Positions 1 through 8,432 are shown, counted from the first letter of the stretch. The stretch is 29,165 nucleotides of DNA from Methanomassiliicoccaceae archaeon UBA537 (GCA_002504495.1 DATC01000104.1:1-29165), one strand, 5' to 3'. Numbers and translations: made by a program. The notes: generated from the letters alone by a model not told the origin.

Positions 1-309
1 GCCTACGGAGGAAGGCAGGACATCACGGAGGCCGTGCGGTCCATAGTCCGCGATGCCGTCGACGGTTCGATCGATGTCGACGACATCAACGAGAGCCTCA
101 TCTCCCGCTACATATCCACCACGGGCCTTCCCGATCCCGATCTCGTCCTCCGCACGTCGGGGGAGGTCAGGGTGTCCAACTTCCTTCTGTGGCAGATGGC
201 GTATTCGGAGCTGTACTTCACGGACGTCTACTGGCCCGGATTCAGGCGTATAGACTTCCTTCGCGCCATACGCACGTATCAGCAGCGCACCAGGCGCTTC
301 GGAGAGCGA
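1..309 (+). CDS. uppS: Cis-prenyl diphosphate synthase (UPP synthase family), C-terminal part
   Basis: This is the C-terminal third of a (2,3)-cis-polyprenyl diphosphate synthase; the 5' part lies outside the window. The family condenses isopentenyl diphosphate in cis to make the long polyprenyl carrier for glycan assembly at the membrane. Visible motifs are YGGRQDI at the left edge, the PDLVLRTSGEVRVSNFLLWQ block, AYSELYFTDVYWPGF and the terminal QQRTRRFGE, which is where homologues stop. The frame then has CGA at 307-309, four bases before the next ATG. Read by the standard code it would run on to 846, deep inside the following gene, with no recognisable protein in the extension. I take CGA as the functional end (see findings). 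Family assignment is certain; the endpoint is inferred. Confidence 0.9.
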
Positions 310-313
310 TGCC

Positions 314-2041
314 ATGCACTACGACATGATCTTTCTGCACGCGCCCAGCGTGTACGACTTCAGGAAGAAGCCGATATTCTACGGACCGGTATCGGACGTC
401 ATTCCGTCGTCCCCGGTGTTCGAGATGTATCCGATGGGGTTCATGACCATCTCCTCGCATCTCGAGGCGGCGGGGTTCCGCACGAGGATAGTCAACATAG
501 CGGTCCAGATGCTCCAGGACGAGAGGTTCGACGCGGAGGAGAAGATCCGCCGTCTGGATGCGGACGTCTTCGGCATAGACCTTCATTGGATGCCTCACGC
601 CCACGGGGCCATAGAGCTTGCGAAGATCGTCAAGAAGCATCATCCCGATGCGCTGGTGGAGTTCGGGGGATTCACCTCGTCCTACTTCTGGAAGGAGCTG
701 ATCGAGCGTCCGGAGATCGACCTCGTCATGAGAGGCGATACGACGGAGGAGCCCACCGTCCGCATGATGAGGGCGCTGGAGCGCGGAGAGGATCTGTCGT
801 CCGTGCCCAATCTCGTCTGGAAGGACAAGGATGGACGCGTCCATGACAACGGACTGACCTTCTCGTTGGACGATCTGGATTCCATCCGCTTCGACTACGG
901 GACGATGATCAGATGCTGCATGAGGAACATGCACATCAAGGACGCTCTCCCATGGTTCGGCTGGGACAGGCTCCCTCTGACATCGGTGTTCACCGTGCGC
1001 GGATGCTCCGTCAACTGCGCGGAGTGCGGAGGGTCGCATGCCGCCAATGCGAACGTGGTATGCAGGCGCAAGCCCGCCTTCAGAAGCCCCGAGAAGCTGG
1101 CAGAGGACGTATCGATCATACAGTCGTATCTCGACACCCCGATATTCATCGTAGGCGACATCAGACAGCACGGCAACTCGTACGCCCAGAGGTTCCTCTC
1201 CGAATGCAGACGCCTCGGGGCCGACAACAACCACATCGTCATAGAGCTGTTCCAGGGTGCCGGCCCGGACTATTTCACCGAGGTGGACCGCACCTTCCCT
1301 GGCGGATGGTCCATCGAGTTCTCTCCGGACTCCCATGACGAGGCCGTCCGCAATGCGCTCGGCAAAGGGTACACAAATCAGGCGATAGAGCAGACGATCC
1401 CCACTGCGTTCCAATGCGGATGCAGCAGATTCGATCTGTTCTACATGAACGGTCTTCCGTACCAGGACAGGGAATCGGCCATCGGTAGCGCCAAGGCTGC
1501 CTCCAGACTGTGGGCGTCCGTCGGCAGAGAAGACAAGCTGTTCATCTACAACGCTCCGTTCGCTCCCTTCGTGGATCCCGGGAGCCGTATATTCGAGAAT
1601 CCGGAGGAGTGGGGGTTCAAGCTCAGAGCCCGCACGCTGGAGGAGCACAGGGTGCTTCTCGACAACCCCTCGTGGAAGCATGTGCTCTCCTACGAGACCA
1701 AATGGATGTCGCGCGACGAGATCGCCGAGGTCTCCTATGATGCCGCTCTGGAGCTCGCCCGCTGCGAGTTCGAGGCCGGGAGGGCTACCGAGGAGCAGTA
1801 TCGCGATCGCGTGGAGCGTACCGAGACCGCCCGTGCTCTGATGCATCGGATAGACGACATCATGGCGATCCCCGACAGGGAGGAGCGGGACCGCAGGCTA
1901 TGGGAGACGAAGGACGAGAGCGTCAGGATGATGAACTCCACGATAGCCAACAAGCAGGATCTGGATTGGGAGGCCGGCTCCATATGGCGCAATGCGCCGC
2001 GTGTCGGAGTCGGCCTCATCCGGTCCCTGTTCAGGCACCGA
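314..2041 (+). CDS. B12-binding domain / radical SAM protein (Ta0216-like family)
   Basis: An N-terminal cobalamin-binding-like domain (about residues 1-190) precedes a radical SAM domain with the [4Fe-4S] motif CxxxCxxC at C231, C235 and C238 (GCSVNCAEC). The C-terminal part (about 430-575) is charged and helical. Architecture and length (575 residues before CGA) resemble the B12-binding/radical SAM family typified by Thermoplasma Ta0216, whose substrate I do not know. The ATG at 314 lies four bases after the presumed end of uppS, suggesting co-transcription. The family-like sequence ends at ...LIRSLFRH, followed by CGA at 2039-2041, three bases from the stop of convergent proC. By the standard code the frame runs to 2875 and would cover proC completely in antisense, which I consider spurious. 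No other in-frame CGA occurs in this gene. Confidence 0.8.
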
Positions 2042-2044
2042 TGC

Positions 2045-2848
2045 TCATCTGGTCATGCTCTTCGATTTGGCGACCGCCGCATCGACCGCCGCGATGGTGG
2101 CGGAACGGAGCCCCATGTCCTCTGCGGCGCGCACGCCTTCGATGGTGGTTCCCGCAGGAGAGCAGACCTCGTCTCTGAGTACATCGGGGTGCTTTCCTGT
2201 GTCGAGAACCATCTTGGCAGCGCCGAGCATGCTCTGTGCTGCGAGTCTGATGGCGTCGTCCCTGCGAAGCCCGTTGAGCACGCCCGCATCGGCCATGGCG
2301 TCGATCACCATGTACATGAACGCGGGCGAGCTTCCGGCAAGGCCCGTGATGACATCCATCTGATCCTCGCCTATCTCGACGGCGACTCCTACGGCTTCCA
2401 GTATGGATCCGACGGATTCCTTCTCATCATCTGTGAGAGTTCCGTCGGTGGTGTAGCCCATGGCGCCCTCGAGAACCGCCACGCAATGGTTGGGCATGAC
2501 CCTGACGATCTTGCAGTCTGGCACATAGGTCTTAAGTTTCGAAATCGTCAGTCCGGCGACGACGCTGACCACGATGGCGCCCTTCCGCGGCACGGTGCTT
2601 TCGGAGATGAACACCTGTTCGACTTGCTTCGGTTTGACCGCAAGGACCAGCATATCCGATCTGGATGCGACCTCCGATGCGGTTGCGAAAATCTCGATGC
2701 CGTATGTCTGGCACATATGGGATCTCGTCTTCTGGCTCGGGGCGCAGGCCACGATCTCGTCCTTGTCGAGCACGCCTTTCGCTATGAGTCCGGCGATGAG
2801 GGCCTCCGCCATCTTGCCGGCACCTATGAAGCCTATCTTGGCTACCAT
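2045..2848 (-). CDS. proC: Pyrroline-5-carboxylate reductase
   Basis: This enzyme makes the last step of proline synthesis, reducing 1-pyrroline-5-carboxylate with NAD(P)H in the cytoplasm. The 267-residue product has the usual family length. It starts with a Rossmann motif (GFIGAGKMAEALI, residues 6-18), has the VKP/VMPN region in the middle, and ends with the family signature: GLAGSSPAF, followed by the segment around SPAGTTIEGV. The ATG at 2848 sits 26 bases downstream of the centre of a TATA-like box at 2871-2877, so the transcript is probably leaderless. It converges with the radical SAM gene and diverges from fpoA. The stop is TGA (2045-2047). Confidence 0.95.
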   Translation of the reverse strand: MVAKIGFIGAGKMAEALIAGLIAKGVLDKDEIVACAPSQKTRSHMCQTYGIEIFATASEVASRSDMLVLAVKPKQVEQVFISESTVPRKGAIVVSVVAGLTISKLKTYVPDCKIVRVMPNHCVAVLEGAMGYTTDGTLTDDEKESVGSILEAVGVAVEIGEDQMDVITGLAGSSPAFMYMVIDAMADAGVLNGLRRDDAIRLAAQSMLGAAKMVLDTGKHPDVLRDEVCSPAGTTIEGVRAAEDMGLRSATIAAVDAAVAKSKSMTR

Positions 2849-2869
2849 GGAGCGGGCATCGCGGACATG

Positions 2870-2878
2870 CTATAATAG
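2870..2878 (-). promoter_or_regulatory. TATA-like box for proC
   Basis: CTATTATAG on the minus strand, centred 26 bases before the proC ATG. This is the normal archaeal distance from TATA box to transcription start, so transcription would begin at or next to the start codon and give a leaderless mRNA. Position is read directly; function is inferred. Confidence 0.55.
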
Positions 2879-2919
2879 CTCCTCAGAACAGCATCGGGAG
2901 AGGATCGCGCGTGGCTTTT

Positions 2920-2931
2920 CTATTATAATAG
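2920..2931. promoter_or_regulatory. 12-bp AT-rich perfect palindrome between proC and fpoA
   Basis: CTATTATAATAG is its own reverse complement and sits in the 137-bp gap between divergent proC and fpoA, 55 bases before fpoA and 72 before proC. It could be a bidirectional TATA element or a regulator-binding site upstream of the fpoA core promoter. Nothing in the sequence says which. Confidence 0.4.
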
Positions 2932-2953
2932 ACAAGGACCGCAAGCCGTAATC

Positions 2954-2962
2954 AATTATATA
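2954..2962 (+). promoter_or_regulatory. TATA box of the fpo operon
   Basis: AATTATATA ends 24 bases before the fpoA ATG at 2986. No Shine-Dalgarno sequence precedes that ATG. The spacing puts the transcription start at the ATG, so the 10.5-kb fpo mRNA is probably leaderless. Confidence 0.65.
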
Positions 2963-2985
2963 CTTCCAACCCTTGCGAGCGTCCA

Positions 2986-3348
2986 ATGTCTCTAGTAGCA
3001 TTTTACATGCCATTGGCGATAGTCGCGGTTATATCCCTCGGCTTCGCACCGCTGGCATGGTGGGCATCGAGGTTCATTCGGCCCCAGAAACCCACTCAGT
3101 GGATGGAGTCCACCTACGAGTGCGGTTCGGTACCTATAGGAGACGCGCAGGTGCAGTTCAGGTTCCAGTACTACACCTTCGCGCTTATCTTCGTGGTATT
3201 CGACCTGGTCGCGACGTTCCTCATGATCTGGGCGATAGCGTTCACAGGACTGAGCGAGACCGCCAAGCTCATGATGATCGCATTCTTCGCGATCCTGATT
3301 CTCGGGGTTTGCTACTCCCTCAAAAAGGAGGAAACCGTATGGATATGA
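2986..3348 (+). CDS. fpoA: F420H2 dehydrogenase-like complex, subunit FpoA (NuoA family)
   Basis: Small membrane subunit (120 residues) of the Fpo/complex I machine, which couples electron transfer to proton translocation across the cytoplasmic membrane. Three hydrophobic segments are visible at about residues 4-26, 60-85 and 92-110. The NuoA/ND3 signature YECGSVP (residues 44-50) lies in the first loop. It is the first gene of a 12-gene operon, read from a likely leaderless start. Its end overlaps the start of fpoB by 10 bases, and a GGAGG at 3327-3331 inside fpoA serves fpoB. Confidence 0.95.
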   Translation: MSLVAFYMPLAIVAVISLGFAPLAWWASRFIRPQKPTQWMESTYECGSVPIGDAQVQFRFQYYTFALIFVVFDLVATFLMIWAIAFTGLSETAKLMMIAFFAILILGVCYSLKKEETVWI

Positions 3349-3902
3349 GCCTGTACCCCCATGTCGTGGCTATGAGCGCCGACGAGTTCATGTCGTGGTC
3401 TGATGCGATGATCAACGACCTTCTGAGCTCCGGTGTCAAGAAGACCGTCGACGAGCTCACCGGACCCATCTGGTCCTGGGCTATGAAGAACTCCATGCAC
3501 CCCCTTCACTGGGGTCTCGCATGCTGCGCCCTGGAGATGGCGGCCGCCTCCGCGCCGAGATACGATGCGGAGCGCTACGGTATGATCTACCGTTCGTCCC
3601 CCAGGCAGACCGATATCCTGCTGGTCAACGGCTGGATCTCCAAGAAGATCCGTCCCGACCTCAGGCGTCTCTACGAGCAGATCCCCAACCCCAAGTGGGT
3701 CGTCGCTATGGGCGAGTGCGCCATCTCCGGCGGACCCTGGTACGACTCCTACAACACGGTCCAGGGTCTCGACCAGATCGTTCCCGTGGATGTCTACATC
3801 CCCGGATGTCCTGCCCGTCCCGATGCGATGATCGACGGATTCATGCTGCTTCAGAAGAAGATCGAGAGCTACTTCAGAAGAGGCGCCCTCCTGGAGGACT
3901 GA
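3339..3902 (+). CDS. fpoB: Fpo complex subunit B, [4Fe-4S] cluster N2 protein (NuoB family)
   Basis: Peripheral-arm subunit (187 residues) carrying the terminal [4Fe-4S] cluster N2, which passes electrons to the membrane carrier. All four ligands of the family pattern are present: tandem C62-C63 (GLACCALEM), C127 (GECAISGGPW) and C157 (PGCPARPDA). The ATG at 3339 is chosen because GGAGG at 3327-3331 stands seven bases before it; an in-frame ATG two codons on is less well placed. The protein has a longer N-terminal helix region than bacterial NuoB. The TGA ends two bases before fpoC. Confidence 0.95.
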   Translation: MDMSLYPHVVAMSADEFMSWSDAMINDLLSSGVKKTVDELTGPIWSWAMKNSMHPLHWGLACCALEMAAASAPRYDAERYGMIYRSSPRQTDILLVNGWISKKIRPDLRRLYEQIPNPKWVVAMGECAISGGPWYDSYNTVQGLDQIVPVDVYIPGCPARPDAMIDGFMLLQKKIESYFRRGALLED

Positions 3903-3904
3903 GG

Positions 3905-4375
3905 ATGGACACAGAAGCCGTCTACCAGAAGCCCTCCGAAGAGGAGACCAGCACGCTTCTCGCCCAGAAGTTCCCCGAGGTCAAGGTCGTCAAGACCGAG
4001 CCCCGCAGAGTATACTGCACCCTGCCCAGGGAGAAGCTCCTCGAGGTGTGCCACTACATCCACGACAACCTCACCTTCGAGCACTGCTCTACCGTGATCG
4101 GCGTCGACTACATCGACCATTACACGGTCGTCTATCATTTCTCCAACTACTGGAACGGTCTCATGATCGAGCTGTCCGTCGACATACCCGTCGACGACCC
4201 CCACGTGGACTCCGTATCCCTTATCTGGGACGGAGCCAACTGGCACGAGAGGGAGACCTGGGAGCTCTACGGAATCGTCTTCGACGGTCACCCCTGCCTC
4301 GAGAGGCTGCTGACCCCGGACACCTACGAGTTCTTCCCGTTCAGGAAATCGTACAAGCTCAGGGGGAGTCAGTGA
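3905..4375 (+). CDS. fpoC: Fpo complex subunit C (NuoC / 30-kDa subunit family)
   Basis: Peripheral-arm structural subunit of 156 residues, stabilising the contact with FpoB and FpoD. The diagnostic motif HERETWELYGIVFDGHPCLERLLTPD is near residues 117-141, matching the 30-kDa subunit pattern HERExxDxxGxxFxGHPxLxRxL. No cofactor ligands are expected. The stop TGA shares its last base with the ATG of fpoD (TGATG), implying coupled translation. Confidence 0.95.
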   Translation: MDTEAVYQKPSEEETSTLLAQKFPEVKVVKTEPRRVYCTLPREKLLEVCHYIHDNLTFEHCSTVIGVDYIDHYTVVYHFSNYWNGLMIELSVDIPVDDPHVDSVSLIWDGANWHERETWELYGIVFDGHPCLERLLTPDTYEFFPFRKSYKLRGSQ

Positions 4376-5547
4376 TGGTTGATTCTATAGCGCCCGTCGT
4401 CGAGGCGGAGGAGAAGCTCGCAACCTCCGGCGTCTCGGTCGACAAGATGGACACAGACAAGATGTGGATCATCATGGGTCCGCAGCACCCGTTCTCGCAC
4501 GGGCTATGGACTCTGAAGGTCAAGGTCGACGGAGAGTTCTGCATCGATGCCGAACCGATCGTCGGATACCTGCACAGGGGATGGGAGAAGGAGACCGAGA
4601 ACAGGCTCTACCCGAAGATCATCCCGATGGCGGATCGTCTCTGCTACTGCGCATCCATGACCTACACCCACCTCTACTGCATGACGGTGGAGAAGGCTCT
4701 CGGGACGGACATTCCGGAGAAGGCCAAGTACATCAGAATCGTCGCCCACGAGGTCTGCCGCATACAGTCCCATCTGATGTGGCTCGCCGCCGTGGGTACC
4801 GATCTGGGTAACCTCACCGTGTTCCTGTGGGCCATGAGGGAGAGGGAGTACTTCCTCGACCTCAACGTTAAGCTTACCGGTGCCAGGATGACCACCAACT
4901 ACCCGAGGATCGGAGGAGTCAGGAACGACACCACCGAGCTCTTCGACAGGGACATCATCCGCGTCGTCGACAGGTTCGAGAAGGCCCTTTGGGATATCAT
5001 CGCCCTGATGGACGACTCCGCAGTCATCGTGTCGAGGATGAAGGGCATCAGCTACCTCACCAGGGAGCAGGCCGCCAACCTCGGTCTCACCGGCCCCGCC
5101 ATGAGGGGATGCGGCGTCGACTTCGATATCAGAAGGGACGACCCCTACGACAACTACGACAAGGTCGACTTCGATGTGCCCGTGCTGTCCGAGGGAGACT
5201 CCTATGCCAGGTACATGATCAGGACCGAGGAGATGTTCCAGTCCTGCGACATCATCAGGCAGGCCGTCAAGAAGATCCAGGCTCTCGGAAAGAACGCCCC
5301 CTACAGGGTCAAGGCCCCCTCCAGGGTCCCCGCAGGCACCGCGTTCACCAGGCTCGAGGATCCCCGTGGAGAGTCTCTGATGTACCTCGTCTCCGATGGA
5401 ACGGACAAGCCCTACAGGCTCAAGGTCCGCAGCCCCATCTTCGTGAACGTATCATCCGCCAAGGCGCAGTGCGTCGGGGTCAGGATCGCCGATGTTCCGG
5501 CGGTTCTCGCTCAGATCGATATGTGCCTGGGCGAGACGGACAGGTGA
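4375..5547 (+). CDS. fpoD: Fpo complex subunit D (NuoD / 49-kDa subunit family)
   Basis: Catalytic-core subunit (390 residues) related to the large subunit of [NiFe] hydrogenases but lacking the nickel-binding cysteines. With FpoB it forms the site that reduces the membrane carrier (methanophenazine in Methanosarcina; the carrier in this lineage is not settled). Family features are the N-terminal MGPQHPFSHGLW segment, VGYLHRGWEKE, and ICRIQSHL-type helix residues in the middle. The ATG at 4375 overlaps the fpoC stop. The stop TGA at 5545-5547 is part of the ribosome-binding site of fpoH. Confidence 0.95.
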   Translation: MVDSIAPVVEAEEKLATSGVSVDKMDTDKMWIIMGPQHPFSHGLWTLKVKVDGEFCIDAEPIVGYLHRGWEKETENRLYPKIIPMADRLCYCASMTYTHLYCMTVEKALGTDIPEKAKYIRIVAHEVCRIQSHLMWLAAVGTDLGNLTVFLWAMREREYFLDLNVKLTGARMTTNYPRIGGVRNDTTELFDRDIIRVVDRFEKALWDIIALMDDSAVIVSRMKGISYLTREQAANLGLTGPAMRGCGVDFDIRRDDPYDNYDKVDFDVPVLSEGDSYARYMIRTEEMFQSCDIIRQAVKKIQALGKNAPYRVKAPSRVPAGTAFTRLEDPRGESLMYLVSDGTDKPYRLKVRSPIFVNVSSAKAQCVGVRIADVPAVLAQIDMCLGETDR

Positions 5548-5552
5548 TTCAG

Positions 5553-6731
5553 GTGTCGGACGTTGTCTACAGCAGTCTGAGGGATTGGGTCGATTTCTTC
5601 GCCGATCCCATGCAGAATCAGTTCTATCCGTTCGAGGGCGTCTACAATCTCCCCTTCGACATCAGCTACAAGCTGTGGGAGATCATCGGCGGAACCATCG
5701 CCTGGCTGATCAACCTCCTGTTCCCCAACAACGAGGTTTCCGTCTGGCTCATGAGCGATGACGTCACCGTGGCGTTCTCTCTCGTCATATTCATGCTGAT
5801 CGTGTTCATCGTGGTCTTCGTATGCACACTGTTGTCGCTGTGGCAGGAGCGTAAGTTCCTGGGCAGGATGATGGACAGGCGCGGAACCATGATCGGTATG
5901 AAGGGTTTCCTTCAGTGCGTCGCCGACGGTCTGAAGACCTTCATGAAGGAGAACACGATCCCTAAGAAGGTCGACCACATGACCTACATGTGGACCGTCT
6001 CGCTCATCGTGGGCGTCTCTGTCCTGCTGGCCTGCATGATCCCCCTGTCCGACAGGTGGTTCGTCGTCAACTACGACACGGGTCTGCTCATCGTCATGGC
6101 CTTCTTCGCCCTCGCTCCGTTCTTCATCCTCGTTTCCGGATGGTCCCAGAACAACAAGTACGCCATGATCGGAGGTATGCGTGCGGCCGAGCTGATGATC
6201 TCCTACGAGGTCCCCATGCTCATCATGATCGCGACCACCTCCCTCCTCGCCGGAAGCTTCAACATCGGAGCGATCGTCGATGCGCAGTTCGATTCCTGCT
6301 GGTACGTCATCCCGCAGATCATCGGTGCCATCACGTTCTTCTTCTGCGCCACCGCCGAATCCGAGCGTGTCCCGTTCGATATCGCCGAGGCCGAGGCCGA
6401 ACTGGTCGAAGGCTGGCAGACCGAGTACGCCGGAATGAAGTGGGGTCTCATCATGCTCGCCGACTATTTCAGAGGCTACGTGGCCTGCGCCATGTGGACC
6501 ATCATGTACTTCGGCGGATGGATGCTCCCCGTCATCGGAGACGGTCCCGTTCCCGAGATCGTGTTCCTGCTCAAGACCTGGCTCGTGTTCTCTGCTATGA
6601 TCCTGCTGAGAGCCGCCATGGGACGTGTCAGGCCCGACCAGATCGTCAACATCGGATGGAAGGTCTTCATGCCCCTGTCCGTGATCAACCTGGCTGTCGT
6701 CCTCCTGCTCAAGACCGGAGGTGTGTTCTGA
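5553..6731 (+). CDS. fpoH: Fpo complex subunit H, membrane anchor for the peripheral arm (NuoH family)
   Basis: Integral membrane subunit (392 residues, about eight hydrophobic helices) that joins the peripheral arm to the proton-pumping arm and forms part of the carrier pocket. Signature segments are ERKFLGRMMDRRG after the first long helix and ESERVPFDIAEAEAELVEG (E271 onward), the family's conserved acidic loop. I choose GTG at 5553 because AGGTGAT at 5542-5548, spanning the fpoD stop, is a near-perfect Shine-Dalgarno sequence four bases away. An in-frame GTG at 5544 overlapping the fpoD stop is the alternative. The stop overlaps fpoI as TGATG. Confidence 0.93.
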   Translation: MSDVVYSSLRDWVDFFADPMQNQFYPFEGVYNLPFDISYKLWEIIGGTIAWLINLLFPNNEVSVWLMSDDVTVAFSLVIFMLIVFIVVFVCTLLSLWQERKFLGRMMDRRGTMIGMKGFLQCVADGLKTFMKENTIPKKVDHMTYMWTVSLIVGVSVLLACMIPLSDRWFVVNYDTGLLIVMAFFALAPFFILVSGWSQNNKYAMIGGMRAAELMISYEVPMLIMIATTSLLAGSFNIGAIVDAQFDSCWYVIPQIIGAITFFFCATAESERVPFDIAEAEAELVEGWQTEYAGMKWGLIMLADYFRGYVACAMWTIMYFGGWMLPVIGDGPVPEIVFLLKTWLVFSAMILLRAAMGRVRPDQIVNIGWKVFMPLSVINLAVVLLLKTGGVF

Positions 6732-7474
6732 TGACCATTAGATATCTAGACAAGTACCCGCGCAGCAACGCGTATCACCTTTGGGTCCTCAAGCCCCAGT
6801 GGTACGTGCTCAAGCTGTTCGTCAAGAACATCATCCACAGGCCCGCGACCGTCCTGTACCCCTACGAGAAGGAGTGGGTCCCGGACAACTACCGCGGCCG
6901 TCCCGGACTCATCTTCGACGAGTGCGTCGGATGCGGCATGTGCGTGCGCATGTGCCCCACCGCCTGCATCAAGCTCGTCGACGCCCTGGACTCCGACGGC
7001 AACACCGTCCAGAGGCCCCAGGTCAACATGGGAAGGTGCGCCATGTGCGGCTACTGCGCCGAATACTGCCCCACCGATGCCATGAGGGTCACGCCCGAGT
7101 ACGAGCTCGCGGAGTTCACCAGGTTCGATCTCCTGTACGGTCCCCGCAGGCTCGCCTACGACAAGACCACGGACGGCATGAAGGTGCCTCTCGAGGTCAC
7201 CCTCCAGTCCGATATCGACAATGGGAACGACGAGAGGCGCAGCCCCGTCCACCTCCTGGACAGGCCCGAGCTCGACGATCCCAAGTGCATCGGATGCAAG
7301 AAGTGCGCCAAGGTTTGTCCCGTCTCCGCCATCGAGATGGTCGAGAAAGGGAAGAACGAGAAGACCGGGAGGCCCATCCTCAGGCCCGTCATCGATGGCG
7401 GGAAGTGCATCGCGTGCGAGAACTGCATCGATGCGTGCCCGAAGGCCGCCCTCAAAATGAAGGAGGTGCTCTGA
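6731..7474 (+). CDS. fpoI: Fpo complex subunit I with four [4Fe-4S] cluster motifs (extended NuoI family)
   Basis: Ferredoxin-like subunit of the peripheral arm that relays electrons towards FpoB. The first half is ordinary NuoI/FpoI, with CxxCxxCxxxCP motifs at C65/68/71/75 and C103/106/109/113. The 247-residue protein then continues through a linker (about 120-183) into a second two-cluster ferredoxin domain, C186/189/192/196 and C226/229/232/236. Methanosarcina FpoI, as I recall it, has only the first pair and is about 100 residues shorter. No FpoF electron-input subunit is encoded next to the operon, so the added domain could be the docking site for reduced ferredoxin or a heterodisulfide reductase/hydrogenase partner. 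That role is inference. Start and stop both overlap neighbours as TGATG. Confidence 0.93.
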   Translation: MTIRYLDKYPRSNAYHLWVLKPQWYVLKLFVKNIIHRPATVLYPYEKEWVPDNYRGRPGLIFDECVGCGMCVRMCPTACIKLVDALDSDGNTVQRPQVNMGRCAMCGYCAEYCPTDAMRVTPEYELAEFTRFDLLYGPRRLAYDKTTDGMKVPLEVTLQSDIDNGNDERRSPVHLLDRPELDDPKCIGCKKCAKVCPVSAIEMVEKGKNEKTGRPILRPVIDGGKCIACENCIDACPKAALKMKEVL

Positions 7475-7809
7475 TGGAGTTCATCGGAGACATCTGGAAC
7501 GGGTTCTGCGGCTGGTTCGGCGACCTGGGGAACTATCTCCTCGCCAACATGGACCTGCTCGCTTTCATCCTGCTCGCGTGCATCGCCGTTCTCGGCGCCC
7601 TGAAGGTCGTCACCGACGACGAGGTCGTCCACAGCGCGTTCTATCTCGCGCTCGTGTTCATGTGCGTCGGATTCGTCTACTTCTTCCTCGAAGCGGAATT
7701 CATAGGCGTCATCCAGATCCTGGTGTACGTGGGTGCGATCACCATCCTGTTCGCGTTCAGTATCATGCTTACTAGGAGATACATCATGAAGAAGGGGGAT
7801 TCCGAATGA
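7474..7809 (+). CDS. fpoJ: Fpo complex subunit J, N-terminal half (NuoJ family)
   Basis: This 111-residue membrane protein covers the first three helices of NuoJ. It contains the conserved segment EAEFIGVIQILVYVGAITILFAFSIML (about residues 73-99), which holds the pi-bulge helix linked to proton coupling in complex I. NuoJ is one protein in bacteria but split into two genes here, as also described in Methanosarcina. The ATG overlaps the fpoI stop, and its own TGA overlaps the next ATG by four bases (ATGA). Confidence 0.9.
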   Translation: MEFIGDIWNGFCGWFGDLGNYLLANMDLLAFILLACIAVLGALKVVTDDEVVHSAFYLALVFMCVGFVYFFLEAEFIGVIQILVYVGAITILFAFSIMLTRRYIMKKGDSE

Positions 7810-8135
7810 CCGGTCTCTCCGCCAAAAGGAAGGCCATCGGAGCCACCGTGGCCGTCGCGATCTTCGCCGTCCTCGCCATCTCCGTGCTGTCCGTCAACTG
7901 GGCGGACTACACCGAGTCCGACGTCCCCAACGAGCTGCCTACATTCGTCACCGACGATGACGACAGCATCTACACGGACGACAGCAAGGAGACCCTCCGC
8001 GAGGACAGTCTCGCTTACAGCATCTTCGAGAAATACGGCATCATCATGGTTCCGCTCGCCGTTCTGCTGTTCGGCGCGATGATCGGTGGTGTCGTCATAT
8101 CCAGAGAGGAGGTCGAGCACGATGATTCCAATTGA
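7806..8135 (+). CDS. fpoJ: Fpo complex subunit J, C-terminal half
   Basis: A 109-residue protein with two membrane helices (about 10-30 and 76-98) separated by an acidic, externally placed loop rich in aspartate (about residues 38-65). Sequence alone would not identify it. Position between the N-terminal fpoJ and fpoK, the four-base overlap, and the two-helix topology match the C-terminal half of split FpoJ. Its last 14 bases overlap fpoK. Confidence 0.8.
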   Translation: MTGLSAKRKAIGATVAVAIFAVLAISVLSVNWADYTESDVPNELPTFVTDDDDSIYTDDSKETLREDSLAYSIFEKYGIIMVPLAVLLFGAMIGGVVISREEVEHDDSN

Positions 8136-8430
8136 GTTCTTCCTCCTGCTGTCCGCCATCCTGTTCGCCATCGGAGCGTACGGCGTGGTGACCAAGAGCA
8201 ACGCCATCATCGTCCTGATGTGCATCGAGCTCATGCTCAATGCAGCCAACATCAACTTCGTCGCATTCGGAGCGTTCCACCCCGACATCATGGGGCAGAC
8301 CTTCGTCATCGTGACCATCACCGTGGCCGCCGCAGAGGTCGCAGTCGGTATCGCCATCCTCCTCAACGCCTACAAGCTGAGGAAGACCACCGAGCTCGAC
8401 GAGGACGGCCTGACATCCATGAGGTGGTAA
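8122..8430 (+). CDS. fpoK: Fpo complex subunit K (NuoK family)
   Basis: Small membrane subunit of 102 residues with three helices. It keeps both buried glutamates needed for proton movement in the family: E36 (CIELMLNAANI) and E72 (AAAEVAVGIAILL). The ATG at 8122 lies inside the end of the preceding gene, with GAGGAGG-like bases at 8105-8112. This is one of only two genes in the window ending in TAA. Confidence 0.95.
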   Translation: MIPIEFFLLLSAILFAIGAYGVVTKSNAIIVLMCIELMLNAANINFVAFGAFHPDIMGQTFVIVTITVAAAEVAVGIAILLNAYKLRKTTELDEDGLTSMRW

Positions 8431-8432
8431 GC

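Noticed and set aside
301..320. Systematic base-calling error turning TGATGC into CGATGC
   Set aside because: TGATGC occurs unchanged elsewhere (for example near 1738 and 3399), and three of the six CGA sites have other contexts, so a motif-specific error does not explain them. Read data would still be needed to exclude error.
310..846. Long continuation of the uppS frame past CGA
   Set aside because: It overlaps the radical SAM gene in another frame, has arginine-rich low-complexity sequence and no resemblance to the family; treated as read-through of an apparent stop.
2042..2875. C-terminal 278 residues of the radical SAM frame
   Set aside because: Exactly antisense to proC, which is a convincing full-length enzyme; the apparent protein is a shadow of it.
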